A DNA stretch of 64,000 bases from Mycolicibacterium celeriflavum (GCF_010731795.1 NZ_AP022591.1:4402001-4466000); one strand, 5' to 3'; shown: positions 47,509-57,010, numbered from the stretch's first letter. The notes: generated by a model not told the origin, from the sequence alone. Made by a program: numbers and translations.

Positions 47509-49143
47509 GTGAGCCGATTCACCGAGAAGATGTACCGCAATGCCCGCACCGTCACGACGGGCATGGTCACCGGTGAACCCCACGAGCCCGTCCGCCACAC
47601 CTGGGGCGAGGTGCACGAGCGGGCCCGCTGCATCGCAGGCGGCCTGGCTGCCGCGGGCATCGGCCCCGGCGACGCCATCGGCGTGCTGGCCGGCTTCCCC
47701 GTCGAGATCGCGCCGACCGCGCAGGGCCTGTGGATGCGCGGCGCCAGCCTGACGATGCTGCACCAGCCGACGCCGCGCACCGACCTGGCCGTGTGGGCCG
47801 AGGACACCATGACCGTGATCAGCATGATCGAGGCCAAGGCAGTGATCGTGTCCGAGCCGTTCCTGGTGGCGATCCCGGTGCTCGAGGAGAAGGGCATCAA
47901 GGTCCTCACGGTCGGCGATCTGCTGGCATCCGAGCCGATCGACCCCGTCGAGGTCGGCGAGGACGATCTGGCGCTGATGCAGCTGACGTCGGGATCCACC
48001 GGATCCCCGAAGGCCGTGCAGATCACGCACCGCAACATCTACTCCAACGCCGAGGCGATGTTCATCGGCGCCGAGTACGACGTCGAGAAGGACGTCATGG
48101 TCAGCTGGCTGCCCTGTTTCCACGACATGGGCATGGTCGGCTTCCTGACCATCCCGATGTACTTCGGCGCGGAACTGGTCAAGGTCACGCCGATGGACTT
48201 CCTGCGCGACACGCTGCTGTGGGCCAAGCTCATCGACAAGTACAAGGGCACCATGACCGCCGCCCCGAACTTCGCGTACGCGCTGTTCGCCAAGCGGCTG
48301 CGGCGTCAGGCCAAGCCCGGCGAGTTCGACCTGTCGACGTTGCGCTTCGCGCTGTCGGGCGCCGAGCCCGTCGAGCCCGCGGACGTCGAGGACCTGCTGG
48401 ATGCCGGCAAGCCGTTCGGTCTGAAGCCCGACGCGATCCTGCCCGCCTACGGCATGGCCGAAACCACGCTGGCGGTGTCGTTCTCGCCGTGCGGTGCCGG
48501 CCTGGTGGTCGACGAAGTCGATGCCGACCTGCTGGCCGCGCTGCGCCGCGCCGTGCCCGCCACCAAGGGCAACACCCGCCGGTTGGCCTCACTCGGACCA
48601 CTGCTGACAGACCTGGAGGCACGCGTCATCGACGAGCACGGCAACGTGATGCCGCCGCGCGGGGTCGGCGTGATCGAGCTGCGCGGCGAGTCGCTGACGC
48701 CCGGCTACATCACGATGGGCGGCTTCATTCCCGCGCAGGACGAGCACGGCTGGTATGACACCGGCGACCTCGGCTACATCACCGAAGAGGGCAACATCGT
48801 CGTCTGCGGCCGAGTCAAGGACGTCATCATCATGGCCGGCCGCAACATCTATCCGACCGACATCGAGCGCGCCGCCTGCCGCGTCGACGGTGTGCGCCCG
48901 GGTTGCGCGGTCGCGGTGCGACTCGATGCCGGGCACTCGCGGGAGACGTTCGCCGTCGCGGTCGAGTCCAACTCCTGGCAGGACCCCGCCGAGGTGCGTC
49001 GCATCGAACACGATGTCGCCCATGAGGTGGTCGCCGAGGTCGACGTCCGCCCGCGCAACGTCGTCGTGCTCGGGCCGGGCACCATCCCGAAGACCCCGTC
49101 GGGCAAGCTGCGTCGCAGCAACTCGGTCTCCCTCGTCACCTAG
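47509..49143 (+). CDS. pks16: fatty-acyl-AMP ligase/AMP-binding protein (Pks16-like)
   Basis: 544 residues from GTG 47509 after GAGGAGG. ANL superfamily: P-loop LTSGSTGSPKA, GMAETTLAV, hinge GRVKDVIIMAGRNIYP and catalytic Lys region KTPSGKLRR. It activates a fatty acid with ATP; no polyketide-synthase domain is present in spite of the historical name of Rv1013. Length equals Rv1013. Whether the product is handed to CoA or an acyl carrier is unknown. Confidence 0.94.
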   Translation: MSRFTEKMYRNARTVTTGMVTGEPHEPVRHTWGEVHERARCIAGGLAAAGIGPGDAIGVLAGFPVEIAPTAQGLWMRGASLTMLHQPTPRTDLAVWAEDTMTVISMIEAKAVIVSEPFLVAIPVLEEKGIKVLTVGDLLASEPIDPVEVGEDDLALMQLTSGSTGSPKAVQITHRNIYSNAEAMFIGAEYDVEKDVMVSWLPCFHDMGMVGFLTIPMYFGAELVKVTPMDFLRDTLLWAKLIDKYKGTMTAAPNFAYALFAKRLRRQAKPGEFDLSTLRFALSGAEPVEPADVEDLLDAGKPFGLKPDAILPAYGMAETTLAVSFSPCGAGLVVDEVDADLLAALRRAVPATKGNTRRLASLGPLLTDLEARVIDEHGNVMPPRGVGVIELRGESLTPGYITMGGFIPAQDEHGWYDTGDLGYITEEGNIVVCGRVKDVIIMAGRNIYPTDIERAACRVDGVRPGCAVAVRLDAGHSRETFAVAVESNSWQDPAEVRRIEHDVAHEVVAEVDVRPRNVVVLGPGTIPKTPSGKLRRSNSVSLVT

Positions 49144-49260
49144 CGCCCCTCCGGGTTGGCGCGAGAGTGCGTGTTTGCACACGGCACGCCGCGAAAATTC
49201 AGCACTTCACGCACGCTCGCCGGTAACGAGCTGTCGGTCACTGCCGATACGGTCGGTGTC

Positions 49261-50217
49261 ATGCCCGCCCCACCCGCCATCGAAGCCATCGACCTGGTGA
49301 AGCGTTTCGGTGACAACACTGCGGTCGACGGCGTCAGCTTCACCGTCGCACCAGCCACGGTCTTGGGCCTGCTGGGTCCCAATGGTGCCGGTAAGACCAC
49401 CACGGTGCGGATGATGACGACGCTGACGGAGCCGACCAGCGGCACCGCCCGCGTCGCCGGGCACGACGTCGTGCGCGAACCCGACCAGGTGCGCCGCAAC
49501 ATGGGACTGACCGGTCAGGTCGCCACGGTCGACGAACTGCTGACGGGCCGGGAGAACATCCGGATGATCGGCGGACTCTACGGCATCCGCAAGAAGGATC
49601 TCAGGCGGCTGGGCGATCAACTGCTGGAACAGTTTTCGCTCACCGACGCGGCCGACCGCGTGGTGAGGTCGTATTCGGGCGGCATGCGTCGCCGTCTCGA
49701 CCTCGCGGTGAGCCTGCTCGCGTCGCCGCCGGTGCTGTTCCTCGACGAACCCACCACCGGCCTGGATCCGCGCAGCCGCAGCGAGTTGTGGGACGCACTG
49801 CGCAACCTGGTCAAGCAGGGCACGACGTTGTTGCTGACCACGCAGTACCTCGAGGAGGCCGATCAGCTTGCCGACAACATCGTGGTGATCGACAAGGGGC
49901 GCATCATCGCGCAGGGATCCCCGCTGCAACTCAAGCAGCAGGCGGGCACCGCCAGCCTGGTCGTGACCGTGACGAAGGCAGAGGATCTGGCGTCCGCGCA
50001 GGCGCTGCTCGCCAAGACCGGCGCCGAGGTGTTCGTCGACGTCGGCGCGCGCGAACTCACCGCCGCCGCCGACGGTCTCGACGACATGATCCGCGTCGCC
50101 GGCTGGCTGCGCGAGAGCAAGATCGACGTCGACGACATCGGGCTGTCCCGGCCGAGCCTCGACGACGTGTTCCTCACGCTGACCGGTCACCGCACCGAAG
50201 AGGAGGTCGAGGCGTGA
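49261..50217 (+). CDS. ABC transporter ATP-binding protein (DrrA-like)
   Basis: 318 residues from ATG 49261; TACGGT ends seven nt before it (leaderless). Walker A GPNGAGKTT, signature SYSGGMRRRLDLA, Walker B VLFLDEPTTGLD, switch His position replaced by Gln in TTQYLEEADQL, as in DrrA-type daunorubicin exporters. C-terminal DrrA domain follows. Pairs with the permease downstream, whose GTG overlaps its stop (GTGA). Substrate probably a lipid or drug. Confidence 0.93.
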   Translation: MPAPPAIEAIDLVKRFGDNTAVDGVSFTVAPATVLGLLGPNGAGKTTTVRMMTTLTEPTSGTARVAGHDVVREPDQVRRNMGLTGQVATVDELLTGRENIRMIGGLYGIRKKDLRRLGDQLLEQFSLTDAADRVVRSYSGGMRRRLDLAVSLLASPPVLFLDEPTTGLDPRSRSELWDALRNLVKQGTTLLLTTQYLEEADQLADNIVVIDKGRIIAQGSPLQLKQQAGTASLVVTVTKAEDLASAQALLAKTGAEVFVDVGARELTAAADGLDDMIRVAGWLRESKIDVDDIGLSRPSLDDVFLTLTGHRTEEEVEA

Positions 50218-51062
50218 CCACCGTTGCCGCATCGGCGCCCGAGCGGGTCGAGCCGGCCCGGACCAGGCGCACCAACATCGCTCAACAGTCGTGGATCATG
50301 GTCAAGCGCAATATGATCCATACCAAGCGCATGCCCGAGATGTTGAGCGACGTGACCGCGCAGCCGATCATGTTCGTGTTGCTGTTCGCGTTCGTGTTCG
50401 GCGCTTCGATCGTCAACCCGGGCGGCACGAACTATCGCGAGTTCCTACTCCCCGGCATCCAGGCGCAGACGATCGTGTTCTCGGCGTTCGTCGTGGCAGC
50501 CGGCATCACCGCCGATGTCGAGAAAGGCATCATCGACCGGTTCCGGTCGCTGCCGATTGCGCGCTCGTCGGTTCTGATCGGACGCAGCCTCGCGAGCCTG
50601 ATCCACTCCTCGCTCGGGGTGGTGGTGATGGCTCTCACGGGGTTGGCGATCGGGTGGCGCATCCGCGGCAGTGTCGCCGAAGCGGCGCTGGCGTTCGCGC
50701 TCGTGTTGGTGTTCGGTTTCGGGATAATCTGGTTCGGCATCCTGATCGGGTCGCTGCTGCGCAGCGTCGAGGCGGTCAACGGCGTGATGTTCACCGTGTT
50801 GTTTCCGATCACGTTCCTGGCCAACACGTTTGTGCCCACCGAGCCGATGCCGCACTGGCTGCGGGTCATCGCCGAGTGGAATCCGGTGTCGTCGCTGGCG
50901 CAGGCGATGCGCGAGCTGTGGGGCAACGGCGGGCCGGCGCCCGAAAGCGCACAGCTTCCGCTTCATCACCCGGTGCTGGCCACCATCGTCTGGTCGTTGG
51001 TGCTGACCGCGATCTTCGCGCCATTCGCCCTTCGCGCCTACGCCCGCCGCACGGGGGACTAG
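50214..51062 (+). CDS. ABC-2 type permease (DrrB-like)
   Basis: 282 residues from GTG 50214. Six membrane segments and the ABC-2 signature region ADVEKGIIDRFRSLPIARSSVLIGR (cytoplasmic coupling helix), then FPITFLANTFVPTEPMPHWLRVIAEWNPVSSL. Works with the upstream ATPase as a DrrAB-like exporter. No drug-synthesis genes nearby, so an endogenous envelope or detoxification role is inferred. Convergent with pth. Confidence 0.93.
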   Translation: MTTVAASAPERVEPARTRRTNIAQQSWIMVKRNMIHTKRMPEMLSDVTAQPIMFVLLFAFVFGASIVNPGGTNYREFLLPGIQAQTIVFSAFVVAAGITADVEKGIIDRFRSLPIARSSVLIGRSLASLIHSSLGVVVMALTGLAIGWRIRGSVAEAALAFALVLVFGFGIIWFGILIGSLLRSVEAVNGVMFTVLFPITFLANTFVPTEPMPHWLRVIAEWNPVSSLAQAMRELWGNGGPAPESAQLPLHHPVLATIVWSLVLTAIFAPFALRAYARRTGD

Positions 51063-51074
51063 GGCAATCGCGAG

Positions 51075-51653
51075 CTAATCCCAGGCGTGGACGATATTCT
51101 GCGCCGGCTCCAAGCCTTGCGCCACAAGGAGTTCGGTGGCGTCGGCGGCCTGCTCGCAGATCGTCGGGACATCCTTCCACTCGGCCGAGCTGAAGGTGGA
51201 GAGCACGTACTTGGCACCGTCCATCCGCCCGGGCGGCCGGCCGATACCGATGCGGACCCGCTGAAAGTCGTTGCTGCCCAAAGCTGAACTCACCGACCGC
51301 AGACCGTTGTGCCCGGCCACGCCGCCACCGAGCTTGAGCCGGATCCGACCGAAGTCGATGTCGAGCTCGTCGTGGATCACCACGATGTCGGGCGGCGGCA
51401 CCGAGTAGAACTTCGCCAGGAACCCCACCTGTCGACCCGACTCGTTCATGTAGGTGCGCGGCTTGGCCAGCACGACCGACCGTCCGCCGATTCGGCCCGT
51501 GGCCACCTCGGCGCCGGACTTCTTGTGCACCTTGAATCCCGAGCCGATGCGGTCGGCGAGGATGTCGGCGACGAGGAACCCGAGGTTGTGCCGGGTGGTG
51601 GCGTACTGCGCCCCCGGGTTGCCCAGGCCGACCACGATGAGTGGTTCGGCCAT
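51075..51653 (-). CDS. pth: peptidyl-tRNA hydrolase
   Basis: 192 residues from ATG 51653. Catalytic His in TTRHNLGF, Asn in TYMNESG, Asp in VIHDELDIDFGRIRLK, and GGGVAGHNGLRSV. Recycles peptidyl-tRNA released from stalled ribosomes. Orthologue of Rv1014c; six bp from rplY. Confidence 0.96.
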   Translation of the reverse strand: MAEPLIVVGLGNPGAQYATTRHNLGFLVADILADRIGSGFKVHKKSGAEVATGRIGGRSVVLAKPRTYMNESGRQVGFLAKFYSVPPPDIVVIHDELDIDFGRIRLKLGGGVAGHNGLRSVSSALGSNDFQRVRIGIGRPPGRMDGAKYVLSTFSSAEWKDVPTICEQAADATELLVAQGLEPAQNIVHAWD

Positions 51654-51659
51654 GCCGGA

Positions 51660-52346
51660 CTACTCGGATTCTTCGGAGGGTGCGGCTTCTTCCGTGTCGC
51701 CTTCGCCCTCCGCGGCCTCGGCCTCGGCCTCTTCGCCCTCGGCCGCTTCTTCCTCCGCGGCCTCGCCGGCGCCCTCGCCTTCCATCTCCTCGGCGGTCGG
51801 GGCCGCGACGACGTTGACCACCAGCAACTCGGGGTCCGACACCAGCGTGACGCCCGACGGCAGCTCGATCGCGCCCGCGGTGAACTGCGTACCGACGTCG
51901 GCATCCTCGACGGACACGGTCAGGTTTTCCGGAATCGACTGGACGTCGGCTTCGACCTCGATGGTGTTGGCCTCCTGCGTCACCAACGTGCCGGGCACCG
52001 CGTCGCCCTCGACGAGGACGTTGACCTCGACGGTCACCTTCTCGCCACGACGCACGACGAGCAGGTCAGCGTGCGTGATGGTGCGGCGAATCGGGTGGAT
52101 GTCGAGCGCCTTGGTCAGCGCGAGCTGCTCCTTGCCGTTGATGTCGAGCGTCAGAACCGCGTTGGTGCCCGCGTGGCGAAGCACGGCGGCGAAGTCGTGG
52201 CCGTCGAGCTCCAGGTGCTGCGGGTCGCTGCCGTGACCGTAGAGGACCGCGGGCACTTTGCCGTTGCGGCGAGCGCGGCGCGAGGCGCCTTTACCGGTCT
52301 CGGTACGGACCGCAGCGGTCAGGTTGTTGGGGGCGTTTCTCGCCAT
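51660..52346 (-). CDS. rplY: 50S ribosomal protein L25/general stress protein Ctc
   Basis: 228 residues from ATG 52346 (MARNAPNNLTAAVRTETGKGASRRARRNGKVPAVLYG). The long Ctc form: N-terminal 5S rRNA-binding L25 domain, C-terminal beta domain, and a Glu/Ala acidic tail (EEAEAEAAEGEGDTEE). Upstream ATG-less frame to 52394 is not conserved. Orthologue of Rv1015c, co-transcribed with pth. Confidence 0.96.
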   Translation of the reverse strand: MARNAPNNLTAAVRTETGKGASRRARRNGKVPAVLYGHGSDPQHLELDGHDFAAVLRHAGTNAVLTLDINGKEQLALTKALDIHPIRRTITHADLLVVRRGEKVTVEVNVLVEGDAVPGTLVTQEANTIEVEADVQSIPENLTVSVEDADVGTQFTAGAIELPSGVTLVSDPELLVVNVVAAPTAEEMEGEGAGEAAEEEAAEGEEAEAEAAEGEGDTEEAAPSEESE

Positions 52347-52482
52347 GCGGTGGGTGCTCCTGTCGTGTACTCGGCACGGCCAGGGCTCAACCACTCGTAA
52401 GAGGTTCGCGTCGATAACGGTGGCAGGCCACCCTCGCCGTGATCACCGGCAAGGGTAGCCGCAACTGCTGCCCTCGCCCAAA

Positions 52483-53355
52483 TCAGAGCGGGAACTTGGT
52501 GCTCGTGAGCTGCTCGGAGAGCTCCCACAGCGCCGTCGCGGTCCGTGCGTCACGCGCCAGCGGACTGCGCAACGCGGTGGGGCCGGTGGGCCCCCGGCTG
52601 CCGAACCGCGGACCGACCAAAGTGTCGCCCGGCAAGTCCTCGGCCACCGCATACAGCGTCTGGCGGGCACCGAACTCGGCGCTGGTGGCGAACAGCCGGT
52701 TGCCCGCCAGCCAGAACCGGGTGCCGAACTTGTTACCGGTCTGGCCCTGCAGGTTGGTCGCGGAGTAGCCGGGGTGCGCGGCGATCGCCTTGACCGGTGA
52801 GCCCGCCGCGCTCAGGCGACGCTGCAGGTCTTTGGTGAACAACAGATTCGCCAGCTTGGACTGCCCGTAGGCCGGCCACGCCAGGTACGGCCGGGCCTTC
52901 CAGTTGAGATCCTTGAGGTTGATGCGGCCGATCAGATGCATTATCGACGACACCGTCACCACCCGATCGGTGATCTTGGGCAGCAGCAGGTTGGTCAGCG
53001 CGAAGTGGCCGAGGTGGTTGGTGCCGATCTGGCTCTCGAACCCGTCGACCGTCAGCGAGTACGGCACCGCCATGATGCCGGCGTTGTTCACCAGCACGTC
53101 GACGGAGTCGATCGTGTCGGCGAAGGCCTGCACCGACGCGAGGTCCTGCAGATCGAGTTTGCGGACCTCGACGTCACCGGTGATCGCCGCGGCAGCCTCG
53201 TCGCCCTTCGCGGTGTTGCGAACGGCGAGGATGACCTTTGCGCCGGCGCCGGCCAGTTCGCGCGCCGTGACCAGCCCGAGACCGCTGTTGGCGCCGGTGA
53301 CGATGACGGTGCGTCCGGCGAACGAGGGCAGGTCGGCGGCGGTCCATTCGCTCAT
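52483..53355 (-). CDS. short-chain dehydrogenase (WW-oxidoreductase/retinol dehydrogenase-like)
   Basis: 290 residues from ATG 53355. TVIVTGANSGLGLVTAREL cofactor loop, NNAGIMAVPYSLTVDGFESQIGTNHLGHFAL, active-site Ser in VTVSSIMH and Tyr-xxx-Lys in PAYGQSKLANLLF. Substrate unknown. TAGAGT seven nt upstream (53363-53368 on the minus strand) suggests leaderless expression; that box overlaps the lpqT stop codon. Confidence 0.93.
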   Translation of the reverse strand: MSEWTAADLPSFAGRTVIVTGANSGLGLVTARELAGAGAKVILAVRNTAKGDEAAAAITGDVEVRKLDLQDLASVQAFADTIDSVDVLVNNAGIMAVPYSLTVDGFESQIGTNHLGHFALTNLLLPKITDRVVTVSSIMHLIGRINLKDLNWKARPYLAWPAYGQSKLANLLFTKDLQRRLSAAGSPVKAIAAHPGYSATNLQGQTGNKFGTRFWLAGNRLFATSAEFGARQTLYAVAEDLPGDTLVGPRFGSRGPTGPTALRSPLARDARTATALWELSEQLTSTKFPL

Positions 53356-53365
53356 GGCGACGACT

Positions 53366-54046
53366 CTAGCTACCGGGGCGCGGTGGCGCCTTCGGCACCG
53401 CGACGTTGAAGCCGCCGATGATCTGCTCGATGTCCGCCGACTCCTCGAAGGCTTTCTCGGCGTAACCGGTCACCGTGAACTGGACCAGGTAACGCTGCTT
53501 GGCGGGCGGTGCGCCAGTGGCGATCACGATGCGGTTGTAACTGTGCATCCGTTGGCCGTTGAGGTCGTAGCTGCCCTCGATCATCGCCGACGGGAAACCC
53601 TTGAAGTCGTCCATCGAGGCGTTGAGACGCTTGAAGTTCTGCGACATCTCGGCGTCGACGTACCCGTGTTTGATGGCTTCTCGCGGATCGAAGTCGCCGG
53701 TCAGCTTCATCACCACCAGCATCGCGATCGGGTAGGTCTCACCCTTGGCGATCACTCGTGTGCCGGGCGCGAAGTTGCTGTTGAAGTAGGGCTGCCACCC
53801 TTTCGGCGTCGGGTATGTGACGGTCAGATCGGTGAGCTTTTCGGGAAAGACCGGGTCGCCGACCACGCCGGCCTGCTCGAGGTACGCCGCGATCGGCATC
53901 GGCTTGTCGCCCTCGGCCGGGGTCGTGGATGTCGGCGACGACGACGTCGACCACACCGACTGATAGTTGGGAGGTTCGGTGCCGCAGCCCGACGCGACGG
54001 CGATCGCGACCGCGGCCGCGAGAAGCGCGAGGCCCCGACGGCTCAC
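53366..54046 (-). CDS. lpqT: lipoprotein LpqT
   Basis: 226 residues from GTG 54046. Signal peptide MSRRGLALLAAAVAIAVASGC with lipobox ASGC at 18-21, Ser/Thr linker, LpqN/LpqT domain with MPIAAYLEQAGVVGDPV, VTYPTPKGWQPY and KLTGDFDPREAIKHGYVDAEM. Orthologue of Rv1016c, a TLR-modulating surface lipoprotein in M. tuberculosis. Start overlaps the arsC-like stop (GTGA). Confidence 0.92.
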   Translation of the reverse strand: MSRRGLALLAAAVAIAVASGCGTEPPNYQSVWSTSSSPTSTTPAEGDKPMPIAAYLEQAGVVGDPVFPEKLTDLTVTYPTPKGWQPYFNSNFAPGTRVIAKGETYPIAMLVVMKLTGDFDPREAIKHGYVDAEMSQNFKRLNASMDDFKGFPSAMIEGSYDLNGQRMHSYNRIVIATGAPPAKQRYLVQFTVTGYAEKAFEESADIEQIIGGFNVAVPKAPPRPGS

Positions 54047-54390
54047 AGAATCTCGCGCACCGCGTCGATCGGGCGGGCCAACCGGACGCCGTTCGACGTG
54101 ACGACGAACGGCCGCTCGATCAGGATCGGGTTTGCGGCCATCGCGTCGAGGAGTTCGTCATCGCTGGCGTCGGCGAGACCCAACTCGGCGTAGAGGGGTT
54201 CCCGCTTGCGCACGGCGGTCCGCACGTCGATGCCCGCCTCGGAGATCATCTTCGCCAGCTCGGCGCGGGTCGGCGGCGTCTTCAGATATTGAACGATCGT
54301 GGGCTCGATTCCGTTCTCCCGCAACAGATCCAGCGTCTTGCGCGAGGTCGAGCACTTGGGGTTGTGGAAGATGGTTGCGTCCCGGGCCAC
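54043..54390 (-). CDS. ArsC/Spx-family reductase (arsenate reductase-like)
   Basis: 115 residues from GTG 54390. Active-site FHNPKCSTSRKTLDLLRENG (CxxS), KTPPTRAELAKMI and PILIERPFVV, with the Arg triad of glutaredoxin-coupled ArsC. No other ars gene is nearby, so arsenate may not be the natural substrate. Two bp from prs, with lpqT overlapping its stop. Confidence 0.9.
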   Translation of the reverse strand: MARDATIFHNPKCSTSRKTLDLLRENGIEPTIVQYLKTPPTRAELAKMISEAGIDVRTAVRKREPLYAELGLADASDDELLDAMAANPILIERPFVVTSNGVRLARPIDAVREIL

Positions 54391-54392
54391 GG

Positions 54393-55373
54393 CTACGCCG
54401 ACCCGTCGAACAGGCTGGTGACCGAACCGTTGTCGAAGACGGCGCGGATCGTGTTGGCCAGCAACGGCGCGATCGACAGCACGGTCAACTGCGGGAAGCG
54501 CTTGTCCTCGCCAATCGGCAGCGTGTTGGTGACGATCACCTCGCAGGCGCCAGACTCCGCAAGCCGGTCACGGGCCGGGTCCGAGAGCACACCGTGTGTC
54601 GCCGCGATGATCACGTCGCCCGCGCCGTCCTTCCTGAGCAGCTTGACCGCACCGGCGATGGTGCCGCCGGTGTCGATCATGTCGTCGGTCAGCACACAGG
54701 TCTTGCCCCGCACGTCGCCGACGACGCGGTTGGACACCACCTCGTTGGGCTTCAGCGGGTCGCGCGTCTTGTGGATGAACGCAAGCGGAACGCCGCCCAG
54801 GGAGTCCGCCCACTTCTCGGCGACGCGAACCCGGCCGGAGTCCGGCGAGACGACCACCATGTCGTGATCGGCGTAGTTCTCGGCGATGTATCCGGTGAGC
54901 AGCTTCTGCGCTCGCATGTGATCCACCGGGCCGTCGAAGAACCCCTGGATCTGGTCGGTGTGCAGATCGACGGTGACGATCCGGTCGGCGCCCGCGGTCT
55001 TGAGCAGGTCGGCGACCAACCGTGCCGAGATGGGTTCACGGCCGCGGTGCTTCTTGTCCTGCCGCGCATACGGATAGAACGGCAGGATCGCGGTGATGCG
55101 CTTGGCGCTGCCGCGCTTGAGCGCGTCGATCATGATCAGCTGTTCCATCAGGTGCTGGTTCAGCGGTGCCGGATGGCTCTGCAGCACGAACGCGTCACAG
55201 CCGCGCACGGACTCGTCGAACCGGACGAAGATCTCACCGTTGGCGAAGTCCCGCGCGGTCTGCGCCGTCACGGGGACATCGAGTTCCTTGGCGACCTGCT
55301 CCGCGAGTTCGGGGTGTGCCCGACCCGAGAACAGCATCAAATTTTTGCGGTTGTCGGTCCACTCGGTGCCCAC
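54393..55373 (-). CDS. prs: ribose-phosphate pyrophosphokinase
   Basis: 326 residues from GTG 55373. ATP loop RFDESVRGCDAFVLQS, flexible loop YPYARQDKKHRGREPISARLV, and PRPP site CVLTDDMIDTGGTI. Makes PRPP, the precursor of nucleotides, His, Trp and the arabinan donor DPA. Orthologue of Rv1017c (prsA). Confidence 0.96.
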   Translation of the reverse strand: MGTEWTDNRKNLMLFSGRAHPELAEQVAKELDVPVTAQTARDFANGEIFVRFDESVRGCDAFVLQSHPAPLNQHLMEQLIMIDALKRGSAKRITAILPFYPYARQDKKHRGREPISARLVADLLKTAGADRIVTVDLHTDQIQGFFDGPVDHMRAQKLLTGYIAENYADHDMVVVSPDSGRVRVAEKWADSLGGVPLAFIHKTRDPLKPNEVVSNRVVGDVRGKTCVLTDDMIDTGGTIAGAVKLLRKDGAGDVIIAATHGVLSDPARDRLAESGACEVIVTNTLPIGEDKRFPQLTVLSIAPLLANTIRAVFDNGSVTSLFDGSA

Positions 55374-55416
55374 AGTGCGCCCTCAAGGTCGGGGATCGAT
55401 ACCGCCTAATCGTACG

Positions 55417-55445
55417 GGTTGCCAGATGACCAACATCCGGCAACC
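55417..55445 (-). terminator. strong hairpin between glmU and prs
   Basis: In minus-strand RNA GGUUGCCGGAUG pairs with CAUCUGGCAACC through a 5-nt loop: a 12-bp stem with one G-U pair. No T run follows, so it may be a terminator without tail, an attenuator or a processing site. Confidence 0.5.
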
Positions 55446-55448
55446 GGC

Positions 55449-56927
55449 TCACGGCTTTGCGGGGTCGTCCGCGCTGGGTTCCTCAGCCGAGGTCCGACGT
55501 GCGGCTTTGTCCGCCTCGGATCCCGGCCGCTTTCGCGCCACCCAGCCCTCGATGTTGCGCTGCGGACCCGCCGAGACCGCCAACGCACCCGGCGGCACGT
55601 CGTCGCGCACGACGGTGCCCGCGCCGGTGTAGGCACCGTCGCCGACGGTGACCGGGGCGATGAACATGGTGTCCGATCCCGTGCGGACGTGCGAGCCGAC
55701 GGTGGTGCGGCTCTTGGTCTCTCCGTCGTAGTTGACGAACACACTCGACGCGCCGATGTTGCTGTGCTCGCCGATGTCGGCGTCGCCGACGTAGGTCAGG
55801 TGCGGCACCTTGGTTCCGGTGCCGATGGTGGAGTTCTTGGTCTCGACGAATGCGCCGAGCTTGCCCTGGACACCCAGCACGGTGCCCGGCCGCAGGTAGG
55901 TGAACGGTCCGACCGTCGCGCCGTCACCGATCACCGACGAGCTGCCGTGCGTGCGGCACACCGTCGCGCCGTCGCCGACCGTGACGTCGGTCAGGGTGGT
56001 GTCCGGCCCGATCTGGCACCGACCGCCGATCCGGGTGCCGCCCAGCAGTTGGGTGCCCGGCTGCACGACGGTGTCGCGGCCGATCGCTACGTCGACGTCG
56101 ACCCACGTGGTCGCCGGATCGACGACCGTCACACCGGCCCGCTGGTGCGCGGCGACGATGCGCCGGTTCAGCTCGGCCCCCAGCTCGGCCAGCTGTACAC
56201 GGTCGTTGACTCCGGCGACCAGCATCGAGTCGTCGACATGCTTGGCCCGCACGGCATGGCCGTCGGACCGGACGATCGCGATGACGTCGGTCAGGTACTG
56301 CTCCTGCTGGGCGTTGTCGGAGTGCAGCCGACTCAACGCGGACCGCAGCGCGGCGATGTCGAACGCGTACACCGCGGCGTTCACCTCGGTGATCGCCCGC
56401 TGGGACGGGCTGGCGTCGGCCTGCTCGACGATGCCCATGACCTCGCCGTCCTGGGTCCGCAGGATTCGGCCGTAGCCCGTCGGGTCGGGCAGCGTGGTGG
56501 TGAGCACGGTCGCCGCGGCGCCCGTCCCCGCGGTGTGCGTGCTGATCAGGTCGGCGAGCGTGTCGGCGTCCAGCAGGGGCACGTCGCCCGCAGTGACCAC
56601 CACGGTGCCCGTGAACTCGGGCGGCAGCGCCGACAGCCCGCACTCCACGGCGTGCCCGGTGCCCAGTTGCTGCTCCTGCACCGCGGTGTCGATGGTCCGG
56701 CCGAGCTCGGTGGCCACCCGCTCGACCGCGTCCGTCACGCGCTCGCGGTCCATGCCCACCACCACGACGAGGTGAGCGGGTGCCCCCTCGGCGACCGCGT
56801 GCAGCGCGTGCGCAAGCATGCTGCGCCCGGCCAGGGTGTGCAGCACCTTCGGGGTGTCGGACCGCATCCGGGTACCGGCGCCGGCGGCAAGGACCACGAC
56901 GGCGGAATCGCGATGGTGGTTGGTCAT
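55449..56927 (-). CDS. glmU: bifunctional GlmU (UDP-GlcNAc pyrophosphorylase/GlcN-1-P acetyltransferase)
   Basis: 492 residues from ATG 56927. N-terminal uridyltransferase: VVLAAGAGTRMRSDTPKVLH, QQLGTGHAV, VTAGDVPLL, PTGYGRILR. C-terminal left-handed beta helix with hexapeptide repeats and the acetyl-CoA region (HIGASS-like EHSNIGASSVFVNYDGETKSRT). Extra C-terminal tail rich in Lys/Asp/Ala. Makes UDP-GlcNAc for peptidoglycan and arabinogalactan linker. Orthologue of Rv1018c. Confidence 0.96.
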   Translation of the reverse strand: MTNHHRDSAVVVLAAGAGTRMRSDTPKVLHTLAGRSMLAHALHAVAEGAPAHLVVVVGMDRERVTDAVERVATELGRTIDTAVQEQQLGTGHAVECGLSALPPEFTGTVVVTAGDVPLLDADTLADLISTHTAGTGAAATVLTTTLPDPTGYGRILRTQDGEVMGIVEQADASPSQRAITEVNAAVYAFDIAALRSALSRLHSDNAQQEQYLTDVIAIVRSDGHAVRAKHVDDSMLVAGVNDRVQLAELGAELNRRIVAAHQRAGVTVVDPATTWVDVDVAIGRDTVVQPGTQLLGGTRIGGRCQIGPDTTLTDVTVGDGATVCRTHGSSSVIGDGATVGPFTYLRPGTVLGVQGKLGAFVETKNSTIGTGTKVPHLTYVGDADIGEHSNIGASSVFVNYDGETKSRTTVGSHVRTGSDTMFIAPVTVGDGAYTGAGTVVRDDVPPGALAVSAGPQRNIEGWVARKRPGSEADKAARRTSAEEPSADDPAKP

Positions 56928-56938
56928 GAGGTTTCCTG

Positions 56939-57010
56939 CTCCGTCGCCAGGACTCGAACCTGAACTATCTGAACCAAAATCAGAGGTGCTGCCGATTACA
57001 CCACGACGGA
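56939..57010 (-). tRNA. tRNA-Gln (TTG)
   Basis: Minus strand: acceptor TCCGTCG/CGACGGA, anticodon stem TCTGA/TCAGA with loop TTTTGGT (anticodon TTG), T arm with GGTTCGAGTCC, discriminator G. CCA not encoded. Located between glmU and the TetR gene as in M. tuberculosis. Confidence 0.96.

Noticed and set aside
47303..47512. 69-residue frame upstream of the acyl-AMP ligase
   Set aside because: No ribosome site, no recognised features, lies in the predicted leader of the next gene.
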